From Cellulomonas sp. SG140 (GTDB taxonomy: Bacteria; Actinomycetota; Actinomycetes; Actinomycetales; Cellulomonadaceae): DNA of 64,000 bases. Of the stretch, positions 36,332 to 44,339 are shown one piece after another. Positions within the stretch are counted from its first letter, which is position 1, and each line of letters starts with the position of its first letter. The position numbers were made by a program, and so were the translations under genes. Below the pieces are notes generated by a model that saw only the letters and a program-made list of their open reading frames with translations, was not told the origin of the DNA and made no database searches. The stretch is taken from the NCBI RefSeq assembly GCF_025770785.1, contig NZ_JANZLA010000005.1:1-64000 (forward strand). Reading direction: 5' to 3'.

Positions 36332-36979
36332 TCAGGACTTGGTCGGTGTCGACGTCGCCGCCGGCTTGGCGCTCGCCTGCGCCGCCAGCTGCTCGACCGG
36401 CACGCAGCCGGGCTGCCCGACGAGCGGCGTGTTCGGGTCCAGCCCGACCTGGTCGGTGGGGACCAGCGTGTCGAAGTCGCTGCCCAGGGTGACGTCGACC
36501 GTCGCGTCCTTGGGGTCGGCTCGGGCGATCAGCAGCAGCACGGGGTCCTTGAAGTGCGCGGCGACCGTGTACGCCTGCGCGACACCGGCCACGCCGAACG
36601 AGATCTGCTCCGAGCCGACGAACTGCGTGGTCGCGTTGGCGGTGGTACCGATGGTGAACCCACGCTGACCGAGCGCCACGGCCGCGGACGCCGCCAGCCC
36701 CGCCCGGTTGGCGCCGTTGTAGACGTTCACCTTGATGGTGTTGGCCGCCACGGGCAGCGCGCCCTGCGGCGGGCACGGCGCGGGCTGCCTCGTGACGCTC
36801 GGCGTCGGCTTGCTGGAGAAGCCGCGGGCGAAGAACGGCACGTTGAGGTTGCCGGTGTAGATCGCCGCTGCCGAGACGCCGGCCACCGCCAGGATGGCGA
36901 GCAGGATGCCGAAGATCACCGCCTGCCGCTCGTGCACGTGGCGGCGGCGCAGCGCACGGGCGCGGTCCGGATCGGTCAT
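36332..36979 (-). CDS. LytR C-terminal-domain (LytR_C) membrane protein
   Basis: A 215-aa protein from ATG 36977-36979, overlapping the upstream stop by 4 bp. A short basic cytoplasmic head (RARALRRRHVHERQ) is followed by one membrane helix (~20-42), then an extracellular LytR_C domain (~85-190): IKVNVYNGANRAGLAASAA, LGQRGFTIG and VLLLIARADPKDATVDVTLGSD. In larger proteins this domain follows LCP cell-wall-polymer ligases; here it is free-standing. Role presumably in the cell envelope. Confidence 0.87.
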   Translation of the reverse strand: MTDPDRARALRRRHVHERQAVIFGILLAILAVAGVSAAAIYTGNLNVPFFARGFSSKPTPSVTRQPAPCPPQGALPVAANTIKVNVYNGANRAGLAASAAVALGQRGFTIGTTANATTQFVGSEQISFGVAGVAQAYTVAAHFKDPVLLLIARADPKDATVDVTLGSDFDTLVPTDQVGLDPNTPLVGQPGCVPVEQLAAQASAKPAATSTPTKS

Positions 36980-37272
36980 TCGATCACCAGCACCCGCGCG
37001 TGCAGCACCGGGCGCTGCTGGAGCGCGGCACGGACGGCCCGGTGCAGCCCGTCCTCGAGGTACAGCACGCCCTTGTACTGCACCACGTGGGCGAACAGGT
37101 CGCCGTAGAAGGTGGAGTCCTCCGCCAGGAGCGCATCGAGATCGAGCGTCCGCTTGGTGGTGACCAGCTCGTCCAGGCGAACCTGGCGCGGGGCCACGGC
37201 AGCCCACTGCTTGGCCGTCGTCAGCCCGTGGTCCGGGTACGGACGGCCGTCCCCCACCGCCTTGAAGATCAC
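36976..37272 (-). CDS. Conserved actinobacterial small protein (often labelled VapB-like)
   Basis: 98 aa from GTG 37270-37272 (VIFKAVGDGRPYPDHGL). The C-terminal half is highly conserved in actinobacteria: TTKRTLDLDALLAEDSTFYG, YKGVLYLEDGLHRAVRAALQ and LHARVLVIE. Databases commonly name it a VapB-family antitoxin (my recollection), but no VapC or PIN-domain gene is adjacent, and its invariable partner is a LytR_C gene, with which it overlaps by 4 bp. A toxin-antitoxin role is therefore doubtful. Function unknown. Confidence 0.75.
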   Translation of the reverse strand: MIFKAVGDGRPYPDHGLTTAKQWAAVAPRQVRLDELVTTKRTLDLDALLAEDSTFYGDLFAHVVQYKGVLYLEDGLHRAVRAALQQRPVLHARVLVIE

Positions 37273-37420
37273 GGACGCGAGTCTAGGGGGCCGCGACCAG
37301 GCACGACGGGTCGACGCGTGAGGCACACGGTCCCCTCACCGACACCGCACCCTTCGGCGCCCGCCTCGTCCGGGCCGGGCACCGCGACCGACGGGCGCAC
37401 GCTCCGGCGCTCGACGACCC

Positions 37421-37672
37421 TCAGTCGAGGTACCCCTCGACCTCCGCGGCAGGCCGCTCGTGCGCCCCGTCGGGATCGGCGCCGGCCTCCCGCAGCGCCC
37501 GGCGCTGACGCAGCAGGTCCCACGCCTGGTCGAGCTCCACCTCGAGCTGCGCGATCCGCTCGGCCGTCCGGACGTGCCCGTCGCCGGCCCGGCCCTGCTC
37601 GACCGCCTCTCGCAGCGCGTGCTCCTGGAGCATCAGCTGGTGGATGCGGTCCAGGATCTGCTGGTCGTCCAC
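37421..37672 (-). CDS. DUF2630 family protein
   Basis: An 83-aa protein; GTG 37670-37672 with GGGAGG six bases upstream. DUF2630 pattern: DDQQILDRIHQLMLQEHALR, then RIAQLEVELDQAWDLLRQRR and a short acidic tail. It is predicted to be a helical hairpin with no catalytic residues. The family is common in actinobacteria, without known function. It stands alone between the VapB-like gene and the cold-shock gene. Confidence 0.87.
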   Translation of the reverse strand: MDDQQILDRIHQLMLQEHALREAVEQGRAGDGHVRTAERIAQLEVELDQAWDLLRQRRALREAGADPDGAHERPAAEVEGYLD

Positions 37673-37774
37673 GGAGCCTCCCGGTGGCTGGGCCTCGTCG
37701 TCGGCACCTGGGCGCAGCATGGCACGGAGCGATCGGTCGTGGCACCCGGACGGCGCCGACGTCCCCCAGGTGCG

Positions 37775-37811
37775 CGAAGGGCGCCCCACCACGGAGGTGG
37801 AGCGCCCTTCG
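37775..37811 (-). terminator. Terminator of the cold-shock gene
   Basis: CGAAGGGCGC (37775-37784) pairs with GCGCCCTTCG (37802-37811). An inner CCACC/GGTGG stem lengthens it. It lies 28 bp beyond the stop of the minus-strand cold-shock gene. Confidence 0.75.
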
Positions 37812-37839
37812 TCAGCCGGCGTGCGCCGGCGAGGCCTGG

Positions 37840-38043
37840 TCAGGCAGGCGTGACGTTCGAGGCCTGCGGGCCCTTGGGGCCCTGCTGCACGTCGAACGAG
37901 ACGCGCTGGTTCTCCTCGAGCGAGCGGTAGCCGCTCGTCGCGATGGCCGAGTAGTGGACGAAGACGTCCGGGCCGCCGTCCTCGGGGGCGATGAAGCCGA
38001 AGCCCTTCTCGGCGTTGAACCACTTCACGATGCCAGTAGGCAT
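37840..38043 (-). CDS. CspA-family cold-shock protein
   Basis: A 67-aa single OB fold. RNA-binding motifs are intact: RNP1 KGFGFI at 13-18 and RNP2 VFVHY at 27-31, within [18 protein letters not shown]. It binds single-stranded nucleic acid and melts mRNA structure in cold or during growth transitions. ATG 38041-38043 follows AAGGAG by six bases. The ~165-base gene-free stretch upstream could be the long leader typical of csp genes; no specific element was identified. Confidence 0.95.
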   Translation of the reverse strand: MPTGIVKWFNAEKGFGFIAPEDGGPDVFVHYSAIATSGYRSLEENQRVSFDVQQGPKGPQASNVTPA

Positions 38044-38211
38044 GTGCGTTCTCCTTGCGGTTGGTGTTCGACCCCGACGACCGGGACCGGTGAATCACGG
38101 TGGTCGTCGTCCGCTCCGGAGAACCGGGGGGAAGATCTCTGCACTGCGACTACGTCGGCCACCCTAACCGGAGGGTGTCCGACGCGGCAACGGTGTTCCG
38201 CTGCGGGCTGA

Positions 38212-38898
38212 TCAGGCGGCAGCCCGCTCGGCGCGGTCCCGCAGGCCGCGCAGCATCTTCTGGGTCATGACGAAGCTGACGACGCTGACCGGCTCGACCA
38301 GCAGGGCGGCACCACGGCGCGTGTAGCCGTACCGCTCCCGGACCACCAGCCGGGTGCCGCCGTCACGGCCGCGGCGCAGCACGAACGCCCAGGTGAAGTC
38401 GTACGGAGGGGCGCCGGCGGACGACGCCGTGGACCCGGTGACGCCGACGGCTCCGCGGACCACCAGCGCCCGCCCGGGCTCCACCGCGACCACCTCGAGG
38501 GCCACGTCGGGGTGCAGCCGGAACGGGTCACCCACCCGCACGTCCTGCCACCGGGCCTCCACGCGGTCGGCGGAACGCACGTCGCAGCCGACCAAGTTCT
38601 CGAGGCAGTCGTAGGAGTAGAAGCCGCCGCGACCCTGGCCGAGCTGGGCCACCCAGGGCCACACCTGGTCCGGTGCGGCCGCGATGCCGACGACGCGCGT
38701 GGCCACCAGGTCGGGGGAGGCGATCAGGTCGTCACCAGGCAGGTGGGCGTCGAGCTCCGCCTCGGTGGCGCCGAACTGCAGCATCCAGGTGCGGATCACG
38801 GGGAGCGCGGCACCGACCGCCATGGCCGCCGCGATGGCGAGCACACGGGCCGGCGGCCGCGGTGGCGGCGGGGGCAGCAGGGGCGTCCGCGTCGTCAT
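38212..38898 (-). CDS. SRPBCC-fold membrane-anchored protein
   Basis: A 228-aa protein from ATG 38896-38898. A Pro-rich head and one N-terminal membrane helix (~20-38, [16 protein letters not shown]) are followed by a START/SRPBCC-like domain: [39 protein letters not shown] and [20 protein letters not shown]. The [15 protein letters not shown] stretch is common in actinobacterial SRPBCC proteins. It probably binds a hydrophobic ligand; no enzymatic residues identified. Confidence 0.82.
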   Translation of the reverse strand: MTTRTPLLPPPPPRPPARVLAIAAAMAVGAALPVIRTWMLQFGATEAELDAHLPGDDLIASPDLVATRVVGIAAAPDQVWPWVAQLGQGRGGFYSYDCLENLVGCDVRSADRVEARWQDVRVGDPFRLHPDVALEVVAVEPGRALVVRGAVGVTGSTASSAGAPPYDFTWAFVLRRGRDGGTRLVVRERYGYTRRGAALLVEPVSVVSFVMTQKMLRGLRDRAERAAA

Positions 38899-38953
38899 GC
38901 GTCGAGCAGACCACCGGCGTCGCGCCCGGCGCCAGAGGCGAACGTCCCGCGGA

Positions 38954-39379
38954 TCAGACGGTTGCGGGCAGGCCCGTCGTCTGGTCGGCGTGCTCCAGCG
39001 CGGACCGCAGGACGCCGGCCCAGCGGCTCGACTCGTCGACCACGAAGCAGAACTCGTTCCCCTCGGGGTCCTGCAGCACCACGTAGCCGTCGCCGTCGTC
39101 GCGCAGCTCCTGGTGGCCGGTGCGGTGCGCACCGAGCGCCTCCGCACGAGCGACCGCGGCAGCGGCGTCCGGGACACGGACGTCCAGGTGCAGCCGGTTC
39201 TTCGGCGACGACTTCGGCTCGGGGACCTGCTGGAACGCCACGATCAACGGGGTCGCGTCGACGACCGCCCAGCCCGGGTCGACCGACGCCCAGCGGGCCT
39301 CGAGCACCTGGGCCCAGAACCGCGCCAGCGCCGCGGGCTCCGCGCAGTCGACCACGACCTCCTGCACCACTGCTGCCAT
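38954..39379 (-). CDS. VOC (glyoxalase-like) family protein
   Basis: A 141-aa protein from ATG 39377-39379. Paired beta-alpha-beta-beta-beta repeats typical of the VOC superfamily: VVQEVVVDCAEPAALARFWA at the start, RLHLDVRVPDAAAAVARAEA in the middle and VVLQDPEGNEFCFV near the end. The D/H..E pattern for metal binding is partial, as in the glyoxalase_6 subgroup. Substrate unknown. It is divergent from the ABC exporter operon. Confidence 0.87.
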   Translation of the reverse strand: MAAVVQEVVVDCAEPAALARFWAQVLEARWASVDPGWAVVDATPLIVAFQQVPEPKSSPKNRLHLDVRVPDAAAAVARAEALGAHRTGHQELRDDGDGYVVLQDPEGNEFCFVVDESSRWAGVLRSALEHADQTTGLPATV

Positions 39380-39493
39380 GGCCGGCACCGTAGCGGCCCC
39401 TGCGGACAGGGCGCCCTGAGGTGAGGATTCGGTCTCCCGCAACCCCGCAGGGCGGGCCATGCTGGACGTAGGGCTCCTGCGAGGAGGTCGACG

Positions 39494-40381
39494 ATGACCG
39501 CCAACGGGTGGGCGATCGAGACGGTGGGCCTGACCAAGCGGTTCGGCTCGGTGCTGGCCCTGGACCGGTTGGACCTGACGGTGACGCCGGGGGAGACGTT
39601 CGGCTTCCTGGGCCCCAACGGTGCCGGGAAGTCCACCACCATCCGCCTGCTGCTGGACCTGATCCGGCCGACCGCCGGCAGCGCCCGCGTGCACGGCATC
39701 CCCGTGACCGACGTGCGGCGGGCGCACCGGCACATCGGGTACATGCCGGGCGACGTGGCGCTGTGGCCGCAGCTGACCGGCACCGAGACCCTCGAGCTGT
39801 TCGCCAACCTCGCCGGCGGCGTCGACCCGGCGTACCGCGCCGAGCTGCTCGAACGCCTCCAGCTGGACCCGTCGCGCCGTGTGGGCACCTACTCGCGCGG
39901 CACGCGGCAGAAGCTGGCGCTGGTGGTCGCGCTGATGACCAGGGCGGACGTGCTGCTGCTCGACGAGCCGACCGCCGGGCTGGACCCGCTGATGGAGGAG
40001 GTGTTCCAGGCGCTGGTCCGCGAGGCGGCCGGCCGCGGGCAGACCGTCTTCCTCAGCTCGCACATCCTCGACGAGGTGCAGGACCTGTGCGACCGCGTCG
40101 CGATGCTGCGAGAGGGACGGCTGGTGGAGGTGGCGACCCTCGACGAGCTCCGCCGGATGGGCGCCACGGTGGTGGAGCTGGTGGTGGACGGGCCGGTGCC
40201 GGCGCTGGCCGGCGTGCCCGGCGTCGGCAGCGTGGAACCCATGCCCGGCGTGCTGGGTGGGCTGCGCGTGACCCTCGACGGGCCGCCGTCCGCCCTGCTG
40301 CGCGCGCTGGCCGACGTGCAGGTGGTGCGGCTGCGCACACCGGAACGCTCGCTGGAGGAGGCGTTCCTTGCGTACTACTGA
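39494..40381 (+). CDS. ABC exporter ATP-binding subunit
   Basis: A 295-aa protein from ATG 39494. Walker A GPNGAGKST at 40-48, Walker B VLLLDEPTAGLD, H-loop SSHILDE. The signature motif is divergent (YSRGTRQK in place of LSGGQ), as is usual in DrrA/CcmA-type exporters of lipophilic drugs. A C-terminal DrrA-like extension of ~75 residues is present. The next gene begins at TTG 40368 inside its 3' end and encodes the membrane subunit, so the pair is one exporter. Substrate unknown. Confidence 0.92.
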   Translation: MTANGWAIETVGLTKRFGSVLALDRLDLTVTPGETFGFLGPNGAGKSTTIRLLLDLIRPTAGSARVHGIPVTDVRRAHRHIGYMPGDVALWPQLTGTETLELFANLAGGVDPAYRAELLERLQLDPSRRVGTYSRGTRQKLALVVALMTRADVLLLDEPTAGLDPLMEEVFQALVREAAGRGQTVFLSSHILDEVQDLCDRVAMLREGRLVEVATLDELRRMGATVVELVVDGPVPALAGVPGVGSVEPMPGVLGGLRVTLDGPPSALLRALADVQVVRLRTPERSLEEAFLAYY

Positions 40382-42149
40382 CGAGCGTCCGACGACGGGG
40401 CGCGGTGCGGCGGCGCAGCGCTCGACGACCGCTCAGCCGACCGCCGAGCTGACCGCGACGGCCGGTGCGGGGACGCGTCCGACGGCGCCGACCGTTCGTC
40501 GGCACCACGTGCACCGGGCCGCTCCTGGGACCGGCGCTGCGGCCCGGACGGTGCGGCGACCCGGTGGTGCGGGGACGGCCGCGGCGCTGACCGTGCGGCT
40601 GCTGCGGCGGGGGACGGCGGCGATCGCGCTGGCCGCGGCGGTGTACGTGGCGATCGAGGGGATCACGTTCCGGGTCGCGTACCCCGAGGCCTCGGACCGG
40701 GCGACGCTCGTGGAGTGGTCGCGGAACCAGTCGATCCGGCTGATCTCCGGGCCTGGTGCCGGCGTCGACACCGTCGGCGGGTTCACCGTCTGGGACGCCG
40801 GCTGGATGATCGAGCTGGTGGCCGCGGCGTGGGCGATCACGACGACCGCGCGCGTGCTGCGGGCGGACGAGCGGACCGGCCGGCACGACCCGGTGCTGGC
40901 GCAGCCGCTGCGTCCGGTGCAGCTGCTGGCGTCCCAGCTGGCCGTGCTGCTCGGAGCCTGCCTGGTGATCGGGTTCGCCGCGGCGGCCGCCTTCGTGGCG
41001 GTGGGTGGGCAGCTGACCGGTGCGGTGCTGATGGGCGGCCTGCTGGCGGGGTTCGCCGGCACCGCGGTGATGCTGACCGCGGTGACCAGCCAGCTGTTCG
41101 GCTCCCGCGGCGGCGCCGCCGGGGTGGCGGCCGTGGTGATCGGCGTGGCGCTGCCGTTGCGGGTGGCCTCGAACAGCGCGGAGTCGCGGGCGTGGCTCGG
41201 CTGGCTGACACCGTTCGGGTGGACCGACCACCTCGCGCCGTTCGGCGCCAACCGGGTGGCGGTCCTGGCGGTGCCGCTCGGCGTCGTCGTCGTGCTCGGC
41301 GTCCTGGCCGTGCGGCTGCGGCTGCGCCGGGACACCGGCGCCGGGCTGCTGGTGCGGCGCCGTGCCGACCGGTCGCGGCACTGGGGGCTGAGCAGCCCGG
41401 TGGCGCTGGCGACGCGGACGGGGCTGGGGTCGCTGCTCGCCTGGGCGGGTGCCCTGGTGGTGTGGCTCGCGATGTTCGGGACCCTGGTGCCGACCGTCAC
41501 GGGGTTCCTGGACCAGGACCCGTCGTACCAGCAGCTGCTGTCCGCCATGGGCATGTCGCCCGGCGACTACGTGCGGGGGTTCGTCGGCATGGTCGGCACC
41601 ATCGCGGGTGTGGCCGTCGCGGTGCAGGTCGCGTTCCGGGTGGGTGCCGCCCGGGCGGAGGAGGCCGCGGGGCGGCTCGACCTGCTGCTGGCCGGCCCGC
41701 TTCCGAGGTGGCGCTGGCTGGCCGGGCACGTGGTGGTGCTGGTGGTCGGTGCGGTGGGGCTGGTCGCCGTGGCGGGTGCGGCGTTCTGGGTGGGTGCCAC
41801 GTCGGCCGGTGCCGACGTGACGGTGCCGGACGCGGTGGTGTCGGCGCTGAACCCGCTGCCCGTGGTGCTGCTGTTCGCCGGTCTGGACGTGCTGCTGCTC
41901 GGCGTCGCCCCTCGCCTGGTGGTCCCGGTCGGCGCCACCGCGGCGATCGCGGCGTACCTGCTGCAGACCCTGGGACCGCTGCTGAAGTGGCCCGACTGGG
42001 TGCTGAACGTCTCGCCGTTCCACCACCTGGCGACGGTGCCGACCTCCGACGTCGCGTGGCCGGCGGCCTGGGTGATGACGGGCATCGCCGTGGCGCTGGC
42101 GGCGGCCGGTGCGGCGGCGCTGTGGCGGCGGGACCTCGTGGGCGCCTGA
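40368..42149 (+). CDS. ABC-2 exporter permease (polyketide-antibiotic exporter-like)
   Basis: A 593-aa protein; TTG 40368 gives a 14-bp overlap with the ATPase gene. The N-terminal ~70 residues are Ala/Thr/Arg-rich and may be partly untranslated if a later start is used. After that come about twelve membrane helices in two homologous halves, with repeated TWTLR-like cytoplasmic loops (RADERTGRHDPVLAQPLRPV in half one, AEEAAGRLDLLLAGPLPRW in half two). This is the tandem-duplicated permease type found in self-resistance exporters. Confidence 0.88.
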   Translation: MRTTDERPTTGRGAAAQRSTTAQPTAELTATAGAGTRPTAPTVRRHHVHRAAPGTGAAARTVRRPGGAGTAAALTVRLLRRGTAAIALAAAVYVAIEGITFRVAYPEASDRATLVEWSRNQSIRLISGPGAGVDTVGGFTVWDAGWMIELVAAAWAITTTARVLRADERTGRHDPVLAQPLRPVQLLASQLAVLLGACLVIGFAAAAAFVAVGGQLTGAVLMGGLLAGFAGTAVMLTAVTSQLFGSRGGAAGVAAVVIGVALPLRVASNSAESRAWLGWLTPFGWTDHLAPFGANRVAVLAVPLGVVVVLGVLAVRLRLRRDTGAGLLVRRRADRSRHWGLSSPVALATRTGLGSLLAWAGALVVWLAMFGTLVPTVTGFLDQDPSYQQLLSAMGMSPGDYVRGFVGMVGTIAGVAVAVQVAFRVGAARAEEAAGRLDLLLAGPLPRWRWLAGHVVVLVVGAVGLVAVAGAAFWVGATSAGADVTVPDAVVSALNPLPVVLLFAGLDVLLLGVAPRLVVPVGATAAIAAYLLQTLGPLLKWPDWVLNVSPFHHLATVPTSDVAWPAAWVMTGIAVALAAAGAAALWRRDLVGA

Positions 42150-42248
42150 GGATCTCGCCTGGTCAGCGTCCTGCAAGGGCCTGCCGCGGGGCCGCGGCGG
42201 GGTGGAGACTGGCAGCGAGGACATCGTCGTCCGAAGGATGTGAGCACC

Positions 42249-43721
42249 ATGTCCGCCTCGTCGTCCGTCTCCTCGCCCGCCTCGTCGTCCGCCGGCTGGT
42301 CCACCCCCCGTCGGCCGCAGCGTCGGCCCACCCTCACCTTCCTCGGCGCGGCGGGGACGGTGACCGGCAGCAAGTTCCTGGTGGAGACGCCGGACGCGCG
42401 CGTCCTCGTCGACTGCGGGCTGTTCCAGGGCCCGCAGGAGTGGCGGCGACGCAACTGGGACCGGCTGCCGGTTGAGCCGTCCTCTGTCGACGCGGTCGTG
42501 CTGACGCACGCGCACCTCGACCACTGCGGGTACCTGCCGCTGCTGACCCGGAACGGCTTCTCGGGACCCGTGGTGTGCAGCCGCGACACGGCCCGGCTGG
42601 CGAGCATCGTGCTGCGGGACGCCGCCCACCTCGAGGAGGAGCAGGCCGAGTACGCCCGCGACGCCGGGTTCAGCAAGCACTCGCCGGCGCTGCCGCTGTT
42701 CGACAGCTCGGACGCCGAGCAGGCGATCTCCCTGTTCCGGCCGCACGACGGCCCCGAGCCGGCGGCCCTGCCCGGCGGCATGCAGGTGTCCCTGCACCCC
42801 TCGGCGCACATCCTCGGCTCGACCTTCGCGGTGCTCGACGTCGACGGTGTCCGCGTGCTGTTCACGGGGGACATGGGTCGGCCCGGGCACGTGCTGCTGC
42901 AGCCGCCGGCGCCAGCCGTGGACGCCGACGTGGTGGTCACCGAGTCGACGTACGGCGGCCGCGTGCACGAGCACGGCGGACGGGAGGCGCTCGCAGCCGC
43001 CGTGACGCGGACGGTCGGCCGCGGCGGCGTGTGCCTGCTGCCGGCGTTCGCCATCGACCGCACGGCGGTGCTCCTGGTCACGCTGTCGGAGCTGCGCGAG
43101 CAGGGGGCGATCCCGGACGTGCCGATCTACGTCGACAGCCCGATGGCCCTGCGGGCGCTCGAGGTGTACCGGCAGGCCTTCGCGGCGCACGACCCGACGC
43201 TGCGTCCGGAGGTGCTGGCCGCCCACGCGGTGCTCGCGGCCCCCGGCGTGCACCTGGCCAGCACCCGTGAGCAGTCCGAGCGGCTGAACCACCCCGACCA
43301 CCCGTGCGTGATCATCTCCGCCTCCGGCATGGCCACCGGCGGGCGCGTGCTGCACCACCTCGTCTCCCAGCTGCCGGTGCGCGACAACGCCGTGATCCTC
43401 ACCGGTTACCAGGTGGCCGGCACGCGCGGTGCCGCGCTCGCGGAGGGCGCCCGGCAGGTGAAGATCCACGGCGAGTACGTGCCGGTGCGTGCGGAGGTGG
43501 TGGTGATCGACGGCTTCTCGGCGCACGCCGACGCGGACGAGCTGATCGCCTGGTTCTCCACCGTGAGCCCGCCGCGCACCGCCTACGTGGTGCACGGCGA
43601 GCCGGACTCCGCCGAGACGTTCGCCGAGCGGCTCGACGACGAGCTCGGCTGGAACGCCGTGGTGCCGCGCTACCTCGAGCGCGTGGTGCTGCGCGCCCGT
43701 GCCGCGGCTGTGCCGCAATGA
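42249..43721 (+). CDS. MBL-fold/beta-CASP hydrolase (CPSF/YSH1-like RNase)
   Basis: 490 aa from ATG 42249 (GTG 42240 is possible; the ribosome site GAAGG fits neither perfectly). The metallo-beta-lactamase motif HAHLDHCG is at 87-94, with a second His in HPSAHILGS and Asp in FTGDMGRP. The beta-CASP insert follows (PAFAIDRTAVLLVTL, IYVDSPMALRAL), then VIISASGMATGGRVLHHL and the RMMBL motif QVKIHGEYVPVRAEV with DGFSAHAD. Such proteins cut RNA in archaea and eukaryotes; bacterial members are less well studied. It overlaps the secreted-protein gene by 4 bp. Confidence 0.9.
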   Translation: MSASSSVSSPASSSAGWSTPRRPQRRPTLTFLGAAGTVTGSKFLVETPDARVLVDCGLFQGPQEWRRRNWDRLPVEPSSVDAVVLTHAHLDHCGYLPLLTRNGFSGPVVCSRDTARLASIVLRDAAHLEEEQAEYARDAGFSKHSPALPLFDSSDAEQAISLFRPHDGPEPAALPGGMQVSLHPSAHILGSTFAVLDVDGVRVLFTGDMGRPGHVLLQPPAPAVDADVVVTESTYGGRVHEHGGREALAAAVTRTVGRGGVCLLPAFAIDRTAVLLVTLSELREQGAIPDVPIYVDSPMALRALEVYRQAFAAHDPTLRPEVLAAHAVLAAPGVHLASTREQSERLNHPDHPCVIISASGMATGGRVLHHLVSQLPVRDNAVILTGYQVAGTRGAALAEGARQVKIHGEYVPVRAEVVVIDGFSAHADADELIAWFSTVSPPRTAYVVHGEPDSAETFAERLDDELGWNAVVPRYLERVVLRARAAAVPQ

Positions 43722-44236
43722 GGTCCGCCGCGCACCCCCGCGCTCCCTGGCGCGACGACCGGACCACCGTGCGCTCTCGTGCGCTCGTCGTGGCGATGCT
43801 GCTCGGCACCGCCGGCCTCGTCGGCCTGTGGGTGCCCGACCGCGCGGCGGCCAGCTGTGCGGCGCCGCAGGTGTGGGTGGCTGTCGGTGGTGCGACGCCG
43901 ACCCTGGTGACGGAGTCCGCCCCCGCGCTGGTCGTCCGGCGCGGCGACCGGCTGGTGGTGCGCGGTGAGCTGTTCCACACGGGGTGCGAGGACACCGGCA
44001 GCACCGGCCCGGGGTGCAGCGGGCCGCCTCCGTCGGATCGCGAGCGGCCGATGGCGGACGTGGCGCTGACCCTGCAGCAGGGTGCGAGCGCCTGGCCGCT
44101 GGGCTCGACGGCCGCCGGACCGCGTGCGGAGCGCTACCCGGTCGCGTTCGACGTGGTGGTGCCCGACAGGGTCGCAGCTGGCGCTGCGACCCTCCGGGTC
44201 GGATCGGTCGACGTCCCGCTGGCGGTGCAGGTCTAG
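43718..44236 (+). CDS. Small secreted protein of unknown function
   Basis: A 172-aa protein from ATG 43718, overlapping the preceding stop (ATGA). A basic N-terminus and hydrophobic core (ALVVAMLLGTAGLVGLWV) end in DRAAA-S, a good signal-peptidase site near residue 45. The mature part is a predicted small beta-sandwich (ALVVRRGDRLVVRGELFHTG, and RVAAGAATLRVGSVDVPLAV), with Cys in FHTGCEDTG and GPGCSGPP that may form a disulfide. No family recognised. Confidence 0.75.
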   Translation: MRSAAHPRAPWRDDRTTVRSRALVVAMLLGTAGLVGLWVPDRAAASCAAPQVWVAVGGATPTLVTESAPALVVRRGDRLVVRGELFHTGCEDTGSTGPGCSGPPPSDRERPMADVALTLQQGASAWPLGSTAAGPRAERYPVAFDVVVPDRVAAGAATLRVGSVDVPLAVQV

Positions 44237-44260
44237 CCGGCCGCACCGGGACGGGGACGG

Positions 44261-44310
44261 CTCTCGCTCTGTACGCCTGGTGTACGTACACGAGGCGTAC
44301 AGCGCGAGAG
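44261..44310. terminator. 50-bp near-perfect palindrome (terminator or operator)
   Basis: Of 25 mirrored base pairs, 23 match; the centre is GTAC|GTAC with no loop. Outer arms CTCTCGC/GCGAGAG and CTGTACGCCT/AGGCGTACAG flank GTGTAC/GTACAC. It lies 24 bp after the secreted-protein stop and 29 bp before the carbamate kinase stop (convergent), so termination is the simplest use. It also carries the TGTAC/GTACA half-sites of the TetR operators at 49,275-49,313. Confidence 0.7.
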
Positions 44311-44339
44311 GGCGATCCGCTGCCCCGTGGACGCAGCCG

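Noticed and set aside
40053-44291. 1412-aa antisense frame across the ABC permease and MBL hydrolase
   Set aside because: It runs opposite two recognised genes and has shadow composition.
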